This document shows positions 1 through 11,100 of a stretch of 64,000 nucleotides of DNA, piece after piece. How positions within the stretch are numbered: position 1 is the stretch's first letter; the number at the start of each line of letters is the position of its first letter. Below the pieces are notes generated by a model. It ran no database searches. It saw nothing but the letters and a program-made list of their open reading frames with translations, and had not been told where the DNA came from. Origin of the DNA: Sorghum bicolor. Lineage: Eukaryota > Streptophyta > Magnoliopsida > Poales > Poaceae. The translations under genes were made by a program, and so were the position numbers. The DNA lies in assembly GCF_000003195.3 (NCBI RefSeq), contig NC_012870.2:32702562-32766561 (forward strand), read 5' to 3'.

Positions 1-174
1 AACTCTTACTTTCTGCAACGATCTTCATACTTATTGCGACAATACAAGTTGCGTGGCAACAAAACCATCTATCGCAACCGAAATGACAAATGGTTGCGAA
101 AGCACACATTCTTGCAACCAAATAAGTGTCGCTGCACCAAAAATGCGTGGCAAAAGGGTTGAAATCTTGTAGTG
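1..174. mobile_element. Terminal fragment of a CACTA (En/Spm) DNA transposon
   Basis: The stretch ends in GAAATCTTGTAGTG, the inverse of the CACTACAAGATTTC terminus typical of plant CACTA elements. Upstream lie repeated short motifs in both orientations (TTGCGACAA, TTGCGTGGCAAC, TCGCAACC, GGTTGCGAAA, CTTGCAACCA), as expected for the subterminal repeats where a CACTA transposase binds. The rest of the element lies left of the window, so its size and target duplication cannot be checked. Confidence 0.6.
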
Positions 175-557
175 GTCTTTACAGAAATTATGTTCCACAA
201 ACTCTCGTTGTGCAAAAGAACAGAAGACTGCACACACAACTGGGAGAAAAAGCCATGCTAGACTCAAAAAAGAGATGGTGATAAATATTCATCCGCTGAT
301 ATTTGTTATATCCCACTATCATCTATTTTAGTTTTGAAATGACACCCAAATAACTCTATTGTGCAGGAATCCAGAAATAAAAGAAAGGTTCATAGGATAG
401 AACTATGGGAGGCAGCTCATAAAAAAAAGAATGGCATATATACTACCAAAAAAATGGAGACATCGATGGTACGTACATTTTCTGGTTCAAGTGGTTTATC
501 CTTGATCTGAAAATCAGTTTACAATTATGTAACCTTCCCATATACTCATTTCAATAG
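175..557. other. AT-rich spacer, nothing recognised
   Basis: No repeat, RNA gene or convincing coding frame was seen. It separates the CACTA end from the first exon-like block of the remnant gene and may be an intron or 5' flank of that gene. Confidence 0.3.
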
Positions 558-1450
558 GCTGCATCTCATGAGGAATTAAAAATAAGGAGAGGGAACAATG
601 ATGGTAATCGTCTTTCATCCAAAGATTACAATGAAGTGTTCAACAATATTGTTGCCAAGGAGTTTAAAGCACGTGGATACTATGATAATAAGTACTGGAG
701 TCAAGTACAAGTTTCTCAAGGTTTGACTTTTGTTACTCAAACTGAGGAAGAAAGAATGTACCAAGAGAAAGTAAATGCATTGGAAAATAAGATGGAATGC
801 ATGAGTGGTGCCATGAAGCACTGGGTTGCTTTTATGTCAAAAAGGTATCCAGAAGACGATATGATAAAGGCAATGGGAGCAGCTTTACAAGATAAAGTAA
901 GCTTATGTTGAACCATGCCCCCGCTCTCTCTATCTCTCTCAGAATAAGAGCTAATTTTTTTAACCTTGTGTTGGTTCAAATTTTTCAAGAAGGTGACAAT
1001 TATGACCATGAGTGTACTGATGATGGCATCTCTAAAAATTATGTTTTCGTACATACTAATGGCATTCATGAAGACTCAGATGCTGATGTGAACTCTCCAA
1101 CAAATGAAGTGCAGGTATAGCTACTTTGTCATTAGCTATATAATATTTAAGTTCATGCTAATGGCTTGTAGAACATGGTTCAGGTCAACCGGCAACAACC
1201 TTCTGTCTATAGAAGTCCCGGACGAACTGAAGTCCATACATCTAAACCACATAAGAAAACAACTTCAAAGGTATGTTAGAAATGCCTACTTGATTATCGA
1301 TGCACATGCCAAAAGTCTAGAAATATAGCTATTATTACCAACAACATCAAGCTACATTTATTTTGTGTCCCTTGCATAGCTTTCCCTATCTTGTATTCGG
1401 TTACTAGCTCTATAGGTTCAGTAATCGATCAGTTTCAGATCTTTTACCGT

Positions 1451-1812
1451 GTGTTTGGTTGGGGGTTGGGTGGGTTGGGTTGGATCCAACCCAGTTTTTT
1501 GGGACGAAGCCAATCCAAAAGAGTATTTGGTTGCACTTCGATTTTAGGGACAGACTCAACCTGTTTCAGTGTTTGGTTGAAGGATTGGGGACGGAGCGGC
1601 TCCGTTCAGTGTTTGGTTGAAGGAATTTAGTATTTGGTGAACATCAACCCGGCTGGAGCGGATCCGTCCGCCAGATTTTGACGGACGAGTCCAACCCGCC
1701 TCTAAGAGGAATATTCCACTCTGAAGCCAACCCAACCCTCCCATCCTCCAACCAAACAGCCACGGGAATGGGTTCGCTCCAACCTGGCTCGCCCCGCTCT
1801 CCAACCAAACAC
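1451..1812. mobile_element. MITE-like element with 12-bp terminal inverted repeats
   Basis: The left end GTGTTTGGTTGG (1451-1462) is matched by CCAACCAAACAC (1801-1812), giving a 362-bp element with no coding capacity. The inside carries two direct copies of CAGTGTTTGGTTGAAGGA (1567 and 1607) and several GGTTGGGT/AACCCAAC inverted motifs, so it can fold strongly. I could not find a clear target-site duplication, so the superfamily is left open. It lies in a putative intron of the remnant gene. Confidence 0.6.
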
Positions 1813-2039
1813 AAGGTTACATTCCTTGTTGGCATCTCGGATCGCTCCCTGATTTATATGATTGCAATGTGTTTAATTTTTCTAATAAACTAGCCAACTA
1901 CACAGGTATTTGTTGTCCTCGTCACTTTAATTTTACAAGCTTGAATGCATAAAAACTTTTGATTGAACTTGTTCTGTCATACTAAAACAAGAGCTATATA
2001 GACAAGTGTAGTATATTTTTTTGGTAAGTTACGAGCATG

Positions 2040-2120
2040 TGCTAGGTTCGAGGGTACTCATTTGTCACTGCAGTGCAACATGCTAGGTTCGAGGGTACTC
2101 ATTTGTCACTGCAGTTCAAC
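2040..2120. repeat. Tandem duplication, 41-bp unit, two copies
   Basis: TGCTAGGTTCGAGGGTACTC begins at 2040 and again at 2081. The two 41-bp units differ at about one position near their ends. Confidence 0.9.
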
Positions 2121-2245
2121 TTATATTAAGCATGAGTGGTGTTGACATAAATTCCTTGGCCTTGGCCGTAATTTGCATAAGAACATATAAATTATTTGCC
2201 TTCTATTCTAAATCTTAATTAGCATGCTCCATTGTCTATGGTTCT

Positions 2246-2403
2246 ATTCACATAAAATCTGCTGAAGCATAAATTATTTGAACTAAATCATTTTACATGT
2301 ATGCTGCACACGCTTGATCCATTCATTCACATAAAATCTGCTAAAGCATAAATTCTTTGAACTAAATCATTTTACATGTATGCTGCACACGCTTGATCCA
2401 TTC
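2246..2403. repeat. Tandem duplication, 79-bp unit, two copies
   Basis: ATTCACATAAAATCTGCT starts at 2246 and recurs at 2325. The units share the downstream TTTACATGTATGCTGCACAC segment and differ at only a few bases. Confidence 0.9.
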
Positions 2404-3164
2404 GTATCTGTAGATGGTTTAGGTTATCATCTCACATCATGTTTATTTCTAGTTGACTCATGTAGAGAAAAAATCACTCTTGATACATGATTGGGTCCAT
2501 TGATTGCTTAATTCAATGCCTCTAATATTTATCTTTTCTTTTTCCATATTAACTTAGCTAAACTATGCCTGCAGGAGGCACAACCTAATGGAAATGTAAT
2601 CACAAATTTGTCACGTGATCCAATATTGCACAATATGGTATGTCCAAGCTAATAATATAATATTGTTTCATTTGAAATTTAATGACTGAAATTGAATAAG
2701 CGATGCTATGTTTTGTTGTTTTAAATCATTTCTATTATAGAGAACTCGAAGGACTAAAGCCACCAACATGAGCATACTAGAATCAGTATGTGCTTCTATT
2801 TGCCTTATTTCTTTTCAGATCACATTAGTTACCCTTTCAAAGATCATATGTTCATGTTTTGTAATTTGTAGAGACTAGAGGAAGTCTATCTTATTTCACT
2901 CATAAACAAAGGCGGAGTTGTGGCCAAAGGAAAGTTAGTGACTACTGATAGCCAAAGAGAGATTTTAGGAACAAAGCTTGGAACCGAATACTGGGGGGTT
3001 TATGTTGAAGACCTTAAGAATATTGAACGTGGCAATATTGGAGATGAGGAGATATCTAGACAATTTGATCAGATTCGTACACTAATTGATGCTATTGGCT
3101 TTGTTATTGCTTGGCCAAGTACACTTGTAAGTTTGATTTTTTTCCATTTAAAATAGTACATGTG

Positions 3165-3543
3165 AAAGGTCCAAATGCCTAGAGGGGGGGTGAATAGCCT
3201 ATTTAAATTTTCTACGAACTTCAACTAGACAAGTTGATTAGTAAAACAAAAGGCGAAGCTATTCTAGCACTAGCACAACTAAGCTTTGCAAGCCACCTAT
3301 ACAAGTCTAGCAAGAAGACTAAACACTAAGTCACAACAAGAAAGCATAACTAAAGCCTATCTACACTCCTAAGCAAGAAGGCTAAGCTAAGCAAACTAAA
3401 CAACTAGCAAGGTATGCAATTAAGTGATGGAGTGGGGAGTGATTGTTATACCAATGTTGTAGAGTGGGTATATGACCAGTCAATCAATCACAAGAGAATC
3501 CTCGGCAAGAGATGACACAAGATTTTTTACCGAGGTTCACTTG
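3165..3543 (+). repeat. Dispersed grass repeat, left part (host of elements A and B)
   Basis: It starts near TGTGAAAGGTCCAAATGCCTAG with a G-rich AGAGGGGGGGTGAATAGCC core, a sequence I associate with a very abundant grass repeat whose class I cannot name with confidence. It stops at the ACTTG target site of element A (3539-3543) and resumes at 22701. Confidence 0.5.
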
Positions 3544-3846
3544 TGTTGACGGTCCTTAAGTACCAAATATAATCATCAAATAAATAAAGAAAAGGATCCA
3601 AATGCAACCAACACCCAGACTTAGTGTTTTATCTAATAGAATTCCACAAGTTTTGGTGTTTGTCTATTTCTGCAGGGGGTTATCAGGAACTATGGAAAAA
3701 AAGGCCCACACGTCGGGTTTACATACAGATATTAACGTGCCACGCAATTTTCTATCATCTAGAAGACTCTAGAAGCCACGGAAACGAACGGGAGGCCGAT
3801 CGGGCTCGGGGGCAGGGCGCCCGCCCTCCCCCCTTGGGAGCCCGCC

Positions 3847-4255
3847 TGTTGACGAAAGCTAGTCAGCAGTCTACCTCGGGGTATACCCACGGTAGTAGTT
3901 TATCGGTAGACGGTGCGCAAACTACGAACTCGATGGTGACGCAAGACACGGACAAGCTTTTTATCCAGGTTCGGCCGCCGAGTTGGCGTAATACCTATGT
4001 CCTGCGTCTGGTTGTATTGATTTGTGTTGAGAGAATAATGATGTATGATTTGTCCTCTAGGGGACCCCTGCCCCTCCTTATATATCCTGAAGGGACAGAG
4101 TTACAAGCAAAGTATCCTATTTGGTACAAAATCTTGTAGCCTTGTGGTGCACGCCGACCAGTCGTGCGCCGGACGTCTTCATCTTGTGGGCCGAGCCACC
4201 TCTGATGGTGCGGCCCATATAGGCCCATGAGGGTATAGGGGTTTATACCCCCACA
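3847..4255 (-). repeat. Element G 3' LTR (409 bp)
   Basis: It is near-identical to 6010-6418 and differs by scattered single bases. It ends with an inverted GGGTATAGGGGTTTATACCC motif. Confidence 0.9.
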
Positions 4256-4756
4256 GCTAGTCCCCGAGCACCATGTATTATGATGTAACACGCCGTCTTG
4301 AGCTTCTTCGATCAGTGAGGCTTGACGTCTTCAATAAGCAGGAAAGTCGCCCAAACAGTTGCAACGGTATTTTGACCAACTCAAAAGATAGTTGATCAGC
4401 ATTGACATCGAAGAAGCAGGTTGTTCGAAGAATGCATGGTGCTCTAAATTAAAAAAGATTTCTTTCCTGGTGAAGTGTGCCCACTTTACTTTTGTGAAAA
4501 GTATAGACCTCAAAAAAGCAAGCATATTCACCGCAAGGTGAAGTGTGCCCACTTAGTCCCCGAGCCTGGTAGTAGGTGACGTAGGCACGTGGTGCCAGGG
4601 TCAAAAGAAAAGTCCTCAAAGAAATTCTGAAACTGAAATGCATCGCCAGATGCATCATACCGATGTAGTCCCCGAGCTTGCTGGAAGGCGAAGTATGAGC
4701 CTTGTAGCAAGGTCTAAAAAATTGAATTTACCAGTCCGTCTACAATTGAATAGACT

Positions 4757-5157
4757 AATCGACCAGTCCCCGAGCATATAACACTCGGTGGTCGGTATAG
4801 TCTCCGAATTCTCAAATTGGTGGGCTGGTCGACCAGTCCCCGAGCGTATAGTGCTCGGTGGTCGGTACAGTCTCAAAACTCTCAAATTGGTGAGCTGTTC
4901 GAACAGTCCTCGAGCGTATAGTGCTCGGTGGTCGGCACAGTCCCCGAGCACGGCGTAGGGACCGGTGGACAAGTCCCCGAGCGTGGTTGGGAACGTAAAC
5001 GTGCTCGGTGGTCGGCACAGTCTTCGAGCACAGCATAGAGAGTAGTCGACAAGTCCCCGAGCGTGGTTGGGAACGTAAACATGCTCGGTGGTCGGAGCAG
5101 TCCCTGGGCACAGCGTAGGGAATAGTCGACGAGTCTCCAAGCGTAGCTTGTCGACTG
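4757..5157. repeat. GC-rich minisatellite inside element G
   Basis: About five diverged units of 70-80 bp each contain AGTCCCCGAGCGT and GTGCTCGGTGGTCGGCACAG cores. Units begin near 4757, 4829, 4900, 4970 and 5050, with a partial unit after 5130. Neighbouring units alternate between two variants, one with CTCAAATTGGTGGGCTG and one with GGTTGGGAACGTAAAC. Confidence 0.8.
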
Positions 5158-5559
5158 GGCCAAACTCCTGAAAAATAAATATAAAGAATTGGTAGTACAT
5201 AATGTATAAATAACCTTTAGATAAAAAATCAGTACTAAGATAAGTTTTAGATTTTTTGTTATAACATTAGCACGAGTAGTTAATTCATCCTAGAGCTTGT
5301 ACCAGCTCTGGTCTAGCCCACAATTAGCATGAGGTGTGGAACCTAGGCACGCGTAGGATTGTCAGCCACGTCAGAGAGCTATTGCCGACCACCCGGAACG
5401 CAGAGGGCGGATCTCGTGCACGTGTAGGGAGGAGTCGGAGACAGTACCGGCTCTGGAAAGCTCGTGTAGGAGAAAAACTAGTCGGCTAAAAAAGTTGTTT
5501 TGAAGAATAATAATATTAAAAATATTATGCCAAAAATAAATAAAATATTAGAATTGTAC

Positions 5560-6009
5560 TTATCTTTGGACGAAAGTCTGGTCGGGACAGTTGCTTGACT
5601 TGTTGTCATGATGGAGGTCGCGGCTATCGTAGCGCCGTTCTTCGCGGCGATTATTATTGCGACTCGTGGTCAGAGCAAGTAGGCCAAACAACTTGGACGA
5701 TAGCCTGAGCAGGTCGGTGTCGTCGATCTGCCTCCCTTTGTAGCAGAGAAGCGGGTGACGCGTTGTCGGCGTGGTCGGAGACGTTGCTGGAGTAGTTGGA
5801 TTCGTAGCCAGCGTGGTTGAAGCTGCTGCCGATGTCGATGAAGAAGTGGTTGGCGCAGATCGGATCTGCACCTCCTCCGTGGTCGTGGCGGTGAAGCTGT
5901 TGAAGCTGACGGTGAACGTGAAGTCGCCCGCCACGGCCACGAAGTCGGGGATGATGACCATCTCGTTCGTCGGGAGAGCTGTACGCACACCCCCTACCTG
6001 GCGCGCCAC
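5560..6009 (-). CDS. Short gag-like leader ORF of element G
   Basis: The open frame is at most 149 codons. It starts at or just after the PBS; an internal ATG encodes MVIIPDF about 17 residues in. The protein is rich in Ser, Thr and Pro, and I see no capsid or zinc-knuckle motif. Its place next to the PBS is where gag begins in LTR elements, so it is probably a truncated gag N-terminus. Overlapping open frames on the same strand show that GC bias alone keeps frames open here, so coding is uncertain. Confidence 0.3.
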   Translation of the reverse strand: MARQVGGVRTALPTNEMVIIPDFVAVAGDFTFTVSFNSFTATTTEEVQIRSAPTTSSSTSAAASTTLATNPTTPATSPTTPTTRHPLLCYKGRQIDDTDLLRLSSKLFGLLALTTSRNNNRREERRYDSRDLHHDNKSSNCPDQTFVQR

Positions 6010-6418
6010 TGTCGACGAAAGCTAGTCGGCAGTCTACCTCGGGGTATACCCACGGTAGTAGTTTATCGGTAGACGGTGCGCAAACTACGAACTCGATGGT
6101 GACGCAAGACACGGACAAGCTTTTTATCCAGGTTCGGCCGCCGAGTTGGCATAATACCTACGTCCTGCGTCTGGTTGTATTGATTTGTGTTGAGAGAATA
6201 ATGATGTATGATTTGTCCTCTAGGGGACCCCTGCCCCTCCTTATATATACTGAAGGGACAGAGTTACAAGCAAAGTATCCTATTTGGTACAAAATCTTGT
6301 AGCCTTGTGGTGCACGCCGACCAGTCGTGCGCCGCACGTCTTCATCTTGTGGGCCGAGCCACCTCTGATGGTGCGGCCCATATAGGCCCATGAGGGTATA
6401 GGGGTTTATACCCCCACA
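6010..6418 (-). repeat. Element G 5' LTR (409 bp)
   Basis: In minus orientation it ends TCGACA directly before GTGGCGCGCCAGGTAGGG, the primer-binding region. Confidence 0.9.
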
Positions 6419-7337
6419 CCGCCCACCTCTGGTGGCCAATCAGGGTGAATCATGCAGATTATGCTCCATCGCCTTTGAGGATCAAGGAAAACCGTGCGAT
6501 TAAGGTCGGTTTGATCCGACGGCCCACGTTCATTTAGAGGGGCTATATAAGCAGGCCCCCTGGCCCCTGGAGGAGAGCAATCCCCATTATTCATTAGCAT
6601 ATTTTCCAAAGAGGATTCAGAGAGAGAGGTTCCTTAGGGTTCAATGTGAGAGTAGAATTATTTCTACTAGATTGAGAGAGATAGAGTGGAGGTGTAGATC
6701 GGAGGAAGCCCGGTCTGCCAGTGTCTACTCCGAGGTTGTACCTGCGAGATCAAGTCTCCTAACCCGAGGCTTGCTCCTAGGATTCTTCAGTATTTCGACT
6801 TCTAAATTCTAGTAAGTTCTTTGTTTTATTGTTCTTTGGTTTATGAGTTTACTTTGATCTCTTCGCGTAGAGTTTAGAGTAATCATCTCTAGAGTAAACC
6901 TGGTGTTCTGGCTAGGATGCTCATAGATATCCCCTATCTAGCCAGACCGTGGTAGTAGCGAGGAACGTGACATTTCCAAGTTACCTTTGTAGCCCATATC
7001 CCGTTAGCAGGATCGATATGGTTTATAGGTGCGGGTCGAACATCCTCTGTGGTGTCTAGATTCCGTTAGCCCCACCAACAGAACAGTAGATCATCCTTAC
7101 CATGGTTAGAACGAGAGTGCGGTTGTAGTCTTCTCTATACATCGCTCACATCGAATCACATTGTTTGTAGCCTAAAGGGTAGTAGCAATAGATTTGGTTA
7201 GTCAGATGCACGCTTTCTCCCAGTGGTAAAAATATAAATACGATACTCTGGATAACCTTCCGGGTGAAGTGCTCACCGATATCCGTGCGCTTGCGGATCA
7301 TTTCCTGATGGCGTTAACAAATATCAACAAGCATTTC

Positions 7338-7355
7338 TGGCGCCGTTGCCGGGGA
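7338..7355 (+). other. Element A primer-binding site, copy 1
   Basis: TGGCGCCGTTGCCGGGGA is complementary to the 3' end of plant tRNA-Asp and lies 8 bp after the LTR end at 7329. Confidence 0.85.
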
Positions 7356-7459
7356 GAAAGACGGTTTGCTGAGATAACTTTGAGTCTTGCTATTATCTTG
7401 TATTATACTTTTATACTTTTATACTTTTATTCTTTTATCTTTTTATTTTTTCCATCTTT

Positions 7460-8128
7460 ATGGATAACTCAAATTCCACACCTATTATTGAATTCTTTGC
7501 ACCTTCGGAGACCAGCCATAGACCATGGGAGTCAACAAGTCCTTTCTTTGCCCCTAATTATGATCTGTGTCCAGAGTCAATTGCGATAGGTCAAAACCAA
7601 CCCTTTTCTATAGCCGAGGTCCTATCTTTTAATCAAGAAGATAATGAACTTTTAGCTAGACTTAGGGAATCTTCTAATCTTTCTATAAATTCTGGTTTAG
7701 ACCTAGCCCTACAAGACCATGTTTTTCCTCGATATTTTCGCATTGGTCTTAATCATATAACGTTTGGTAGAGTTTTTCTTTCTTTATCTAGTAAAGCAAG
7801 GTATATCTTCATTCGTGGACATCCTTCTTGCACTAGTCTTCATAAAAAAATCCTAGAGATAGAGAAGGAATCATCTCCCAAACGAGGAAAGGAAGTTTCA
7901 ATAGCCGATTTCCAAACATTTCAATCCCATGATTCGGCTATCCAACCCAAACTAGTAGTGCTCCAAAATCATCTAAGGGAAGAAGAAATTCTACCTTTAG
8001 AAATTCATTTTGGGATGAGCTTAAACTTCCTGCTTCATAAGAGACCTTTGAGTGCATATAGTCTGAACCTTCCTAAGAGGGATCTCTTAGAAAGCATCTC
8101 AAATCCAATCCCTCTAATGGACATCTAG
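7460..8128 (+). CDS. Internally deleted gag ORF of element A, copy 1 (222 aa)
   Basis: Read from the ATG at 7460, the protein has an N-terminus colinear with the gag of element C (a FFAP motif, then Y-D-L and a QxQPFS motif). It then skips the capsid-core segment that in C carries the WDELRDNF-like motif, and resumes at a stretch matching LTNSGPNLSLPDHV of C. It is therefore a gag lacking most of the capsid core. The frame is open at the same 669-nt length in the second tandem copy. Deleted gag ORFs of this kind are known in large non-autonomous derivatives. Whether this one is translated cannot be told from sequence. Confidence 0.5.
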   Translation: MDNSNSTPIIEFFAPSETSHRPWESTSPFFAPNYDLCPESIAIGQNQPFSIAEVLSFNQEDNELLARLRESSNLSINSGLDLALQDHVFPRYFRIGLNHITFGRVFLSLSSKARYIFIRGHPSCTSLHKKILEIEKESSPKRGKEVSIADFQTFQSHDSAIQPKLVVLQNHLREEEILPLEIHFGMSLNFLLHKRPLSAYSLNLPKRDLLESISNPIPLMDI

Positions 8129-11100
8129 AAAGACTCAAGGATGGCGTCTTAAGTGATGCAATAGAAGGAGAGCAAAGCCATTTAGAAGACAATCTCATCT
8201 TCTCCCCTTCTACGCCCACTTTTGATGACTCATTCGAACCTATCTTTAAACCCATCCTTGAGCCTAATAATTTCTACTATGCTCTTTCTCTTGAACCTCC
8301 CGATGATCATACGAACCTCTCTAGACATCCCATGCATAAGAGTCACCAAGACCATAAGGAGGATCGAGAAGAGCAACATCAATGGCTAGAGGGCATTAAA
8401 AATCCATGTGCTATCACCATTGAATGGATGGACAAGGAAGAAGCCTTAATGGATGAGATTCAAATGGTGAGTTCTTGACTCCCTTTGAAGATGAGATTCA
8501 TCCAACTACAAAAGAGGACATAGGTGAGATTTCCAACCCCGTTTTCCTTTCTATTTATAAAAACTTTAAAAGGGCGGTTGTCGATGCATATGTCTATAAT
8601 AAATATTGTAGATCTCGTTGAGTTGATCTTGATATAGGTCAGCGTTGGAGGGGAAACCACTTCGCCGACATAAATTGATGGTTTCCCAAGGACAAGCTTA
8701 GTATCCTAAAATAAGCACTGATCGGATCGTAACATGAGCTTTTAATTATTTGCAACATTACCTTGTGTATTGAGTATATAAGGATAATTGTAAAAATATT
8801 CCTTCGGGTATTCTTGTCACTAACCTTTCCAGGATTGGAGCAAGAAGATCGGATGAATGACAAGCACAAGGTATGTCCAACCAATCATCACACAACATTG
8901 AATTAAATTCATCCAAACTTGAATTTTGCAAAATTCAAGCTTGGGTGAGTACTTTACATAAAAACATTCTTTGCCATGTTGCTATGTTGGTTGTCCCTAC
9001 CTTTGAGACATGCTTAATTTGTTAAATACTAATCACACTACTTCATCTCCACTTGAGTAGATCTCTATAAATGCTCTCATGCTACCTTTATTTGCTTTAG
9101 TATATGTCTTGGTTTGGAGTAGTTTCATTTATCTCTTAAATAAGCATGGTGCTTAGTTTAGGAATGATGATCATACTTCCAAGGGATTTTAAATTAAGCA
9201 TGGTGCTTAGGTTAAAATGCCCTCCTAAATCAAATTAGACATGGTGTCTAGGTTGATTTTTGAGCCGATAGTAGGCTATAGTAGATATTGGATATTTTGT
9301 TGGACTAACCCCTGTAGGAAACTTTCAATATCGACCTAGGAAGTCCTGAGATAAACTCACACTAGAGATAAAGAGAGAGACACATGAAGTTTAACAATTT
9401 ACACAAGGAAGACATAGCTCATAAGAGATGATCCATAGAGGGTGCCACAAACACGAAACACAATCGCTGAGAAAGGAAAGATTCCACAAGGAGATACTGT
9501 ACCATCACTCTTCAAGTAAGGTAACATCTTAAGGTACTTAACTATCACTTTTATAAGCTTCTCCTTGGTTCTGGCGTTCAGAAGAATAAAGAGACAAACA
9601 TAAATTAACCAACCCAATTAATTCAACATGTTTAGACCTTTAATCTTTGTTCTTAGTACTACCTTCATGATCCCACACTCCTAATCATATAAGCTAAAAT
9701 GTTGCACACTCAATCTTTGGAAGATATATATAAAAAAACAAACAAAAAACATGAATATAGATAGATTATCTTTCCATTAGGTTGAGCGATCTGATCCGAC
9801 AAATGTTTTAAATGCTACACTCATGATCTTATTATCCATCAACTTTGTCTGGCTCACTATGCTTAAGGTTAGAGAAGAACAAATACACTTTTGGTTTTGT
9901 TGGTGTTTTCCACCAACAGGGCCCATGCACTTGATCTCTGCCTTGTCTCTATGAGCAGGTACACTTCAAGCAAAACATGGAGGAGTTTTACAACTCCCAG
10001 ACTCCACCAAGTGAAGGACCTAGATCTACGAGCACAAACACACTGAGCAGGATATTGCCAATGCCGCACTTCGAACTGCTGGGCAAACGAAGAACATAGT
10101 TGACACTGTATCAAGAGGTGCAGACGTCAAGGTCCACACTTGGATCAAATGACGCACCTAAAGAATGAACACGGTGAGAAGTCTTGTTCAGAAGACATAA
10201 AACATTGAACCCTCGCCGAAAGGTAAAATCAGTAGTAATCCATATTTATCCTTTCTGCATTTTTCCTTAAATTATTTACTTTCCTTAAAAAGCTTGTTTG
10301 TTAATCATCCTACCATGAAAAGAAATTAAAAATGTTAAAAACAGTAAGCCTCATGTGAGTATGCTCGAGGCATAAAACCCATAAGTACATTCACTGTGGT
10401 GGCGTAAAAATAAAATATTCCAGTCTTATAAAAATGAAAATATAAAATTAAATTTATGATCCTACCAAAGAGAGTAACATTTATTGAGGAGGCTCAATAT
10501 GATAAAGGCTAGATATTTATGCTAACAATTAACCAGTTCCACAAAGCTTTGTTGTCTATTTGAGCTCCACAGAATTCAAGGATCAAAGAAGACTAGCAAA
10601 CGGAGGACATGACATCCTAATCACTGTCAGGGTGCTACCGACATTCAAATACACCTCCACCACCTGCTAGCTACATTAGAAGAAATTATGTCAAAATCCA
10701 GCTTGGGGGAGAGCACCCCCATTTATCGAGCTAAGTGTTTCTACTCGCGTTTATACTTTACTCAAATAATAAAAAAGATGCATAATCATAAAAACCGAAA
10801 TAAAGATTTTGTGCTTTTATATATATCTTTGCTTAGTTTGCTAAATAAATAAATAAATAAAGTTTGCTATGAACCCTCATGATAAACTCTTACATGGATA
10901 TGATAAATAGTTGCTCTGTCATGTACCTAGTTTTCAAGTTTGAGCTCTCTCTTAAGTTTACGCATAACTGTTATAATTTAAATTTGCTCTAAACCTGAAC
11001 TTGTGGGAAGAGTACCTGATCAAAAGTCTAAGTCGTTAACGGATATGATATGGGAAGGTTGAGCTGCTGTTTATCTATTCCTAGAGATACTAGAATTCTG

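Larger units (their letters stand above)
558..3126 (+). pseudogene. Multi-exon remnant of a transposon-associated gene (DUF8039-like C-terminal part)
   Basis: Six exon-like blocks bounded by AG and GT can be picked out: 558-896, about 990-1114, 1172-1270, 2575-2637, 2741-2785 and 2872-3126. The first is open for 113 codons. It resembles the region before the coiled coil of proteins encoded next to CACTA transposases, including a stretch ending in a YPED-like motif. The last is open for 85 codons. It has the layout of the DUF8039 domain found in plant transposon-associated proteins: a KGKLVTTD-like strand, a VYVED segment and a closing IAWPSTL. No start codon in good context and no stop were found, and bases beyond 3160 are other repeats, so the gene is broken on the right. 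It may instead be a host gene that captured the domain. Exon borders are my reading of splice sites. Confidence 0.45.
3847..6418 (-). mobile_element. Element G: compact non-autonomous LTR retrotransposon
   Basis: Two 409-bp LTRs (3847-4255 and 6010-6418) are flanked by CCGCC duplications (3842-3846 and 6419-6423). The PBS-like TGGCGCGCCA abuts the right LTR (about 6000-6009), so the element reads on the minus strand. On that strand the LTR has a TATA-like ATATATAAGGA (complement of about 4077-4087). The 1754-bp internal region holds one short gag-like frame next to the PBS and a minisatellite near the other LTR. No protease, RT or integrase is present, so movement would depend on a related autonomous element. 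The PBS type resembles that of the Tat elements D to F. Confidence 0.85.
3544..7329 (+). repeat. Element A first LTR (1209 bp plus inserted element G)
   Basis: The LTR parts are 3544-3846 and 6424-7329. A TATA-like CTATATAAGC lies at about 6543, followed by a leader with GAGAGAGATAGAG. The LTR ends at ATATCAACA before the primer site. Confidence 0.9.

Noticed and set aside
1451..1812. Assigning the MITE to Tourist, Stowaway or hAT
   Set aside because: No TA, TTA/TAA or 8-bp duplication could be seen at its ends.
4757..5157. CRISPR-like array in element G
   Set aside because: Units are adjacent, diverged and without unique spacers, inside a plant LTR element. It is a minisatellite.
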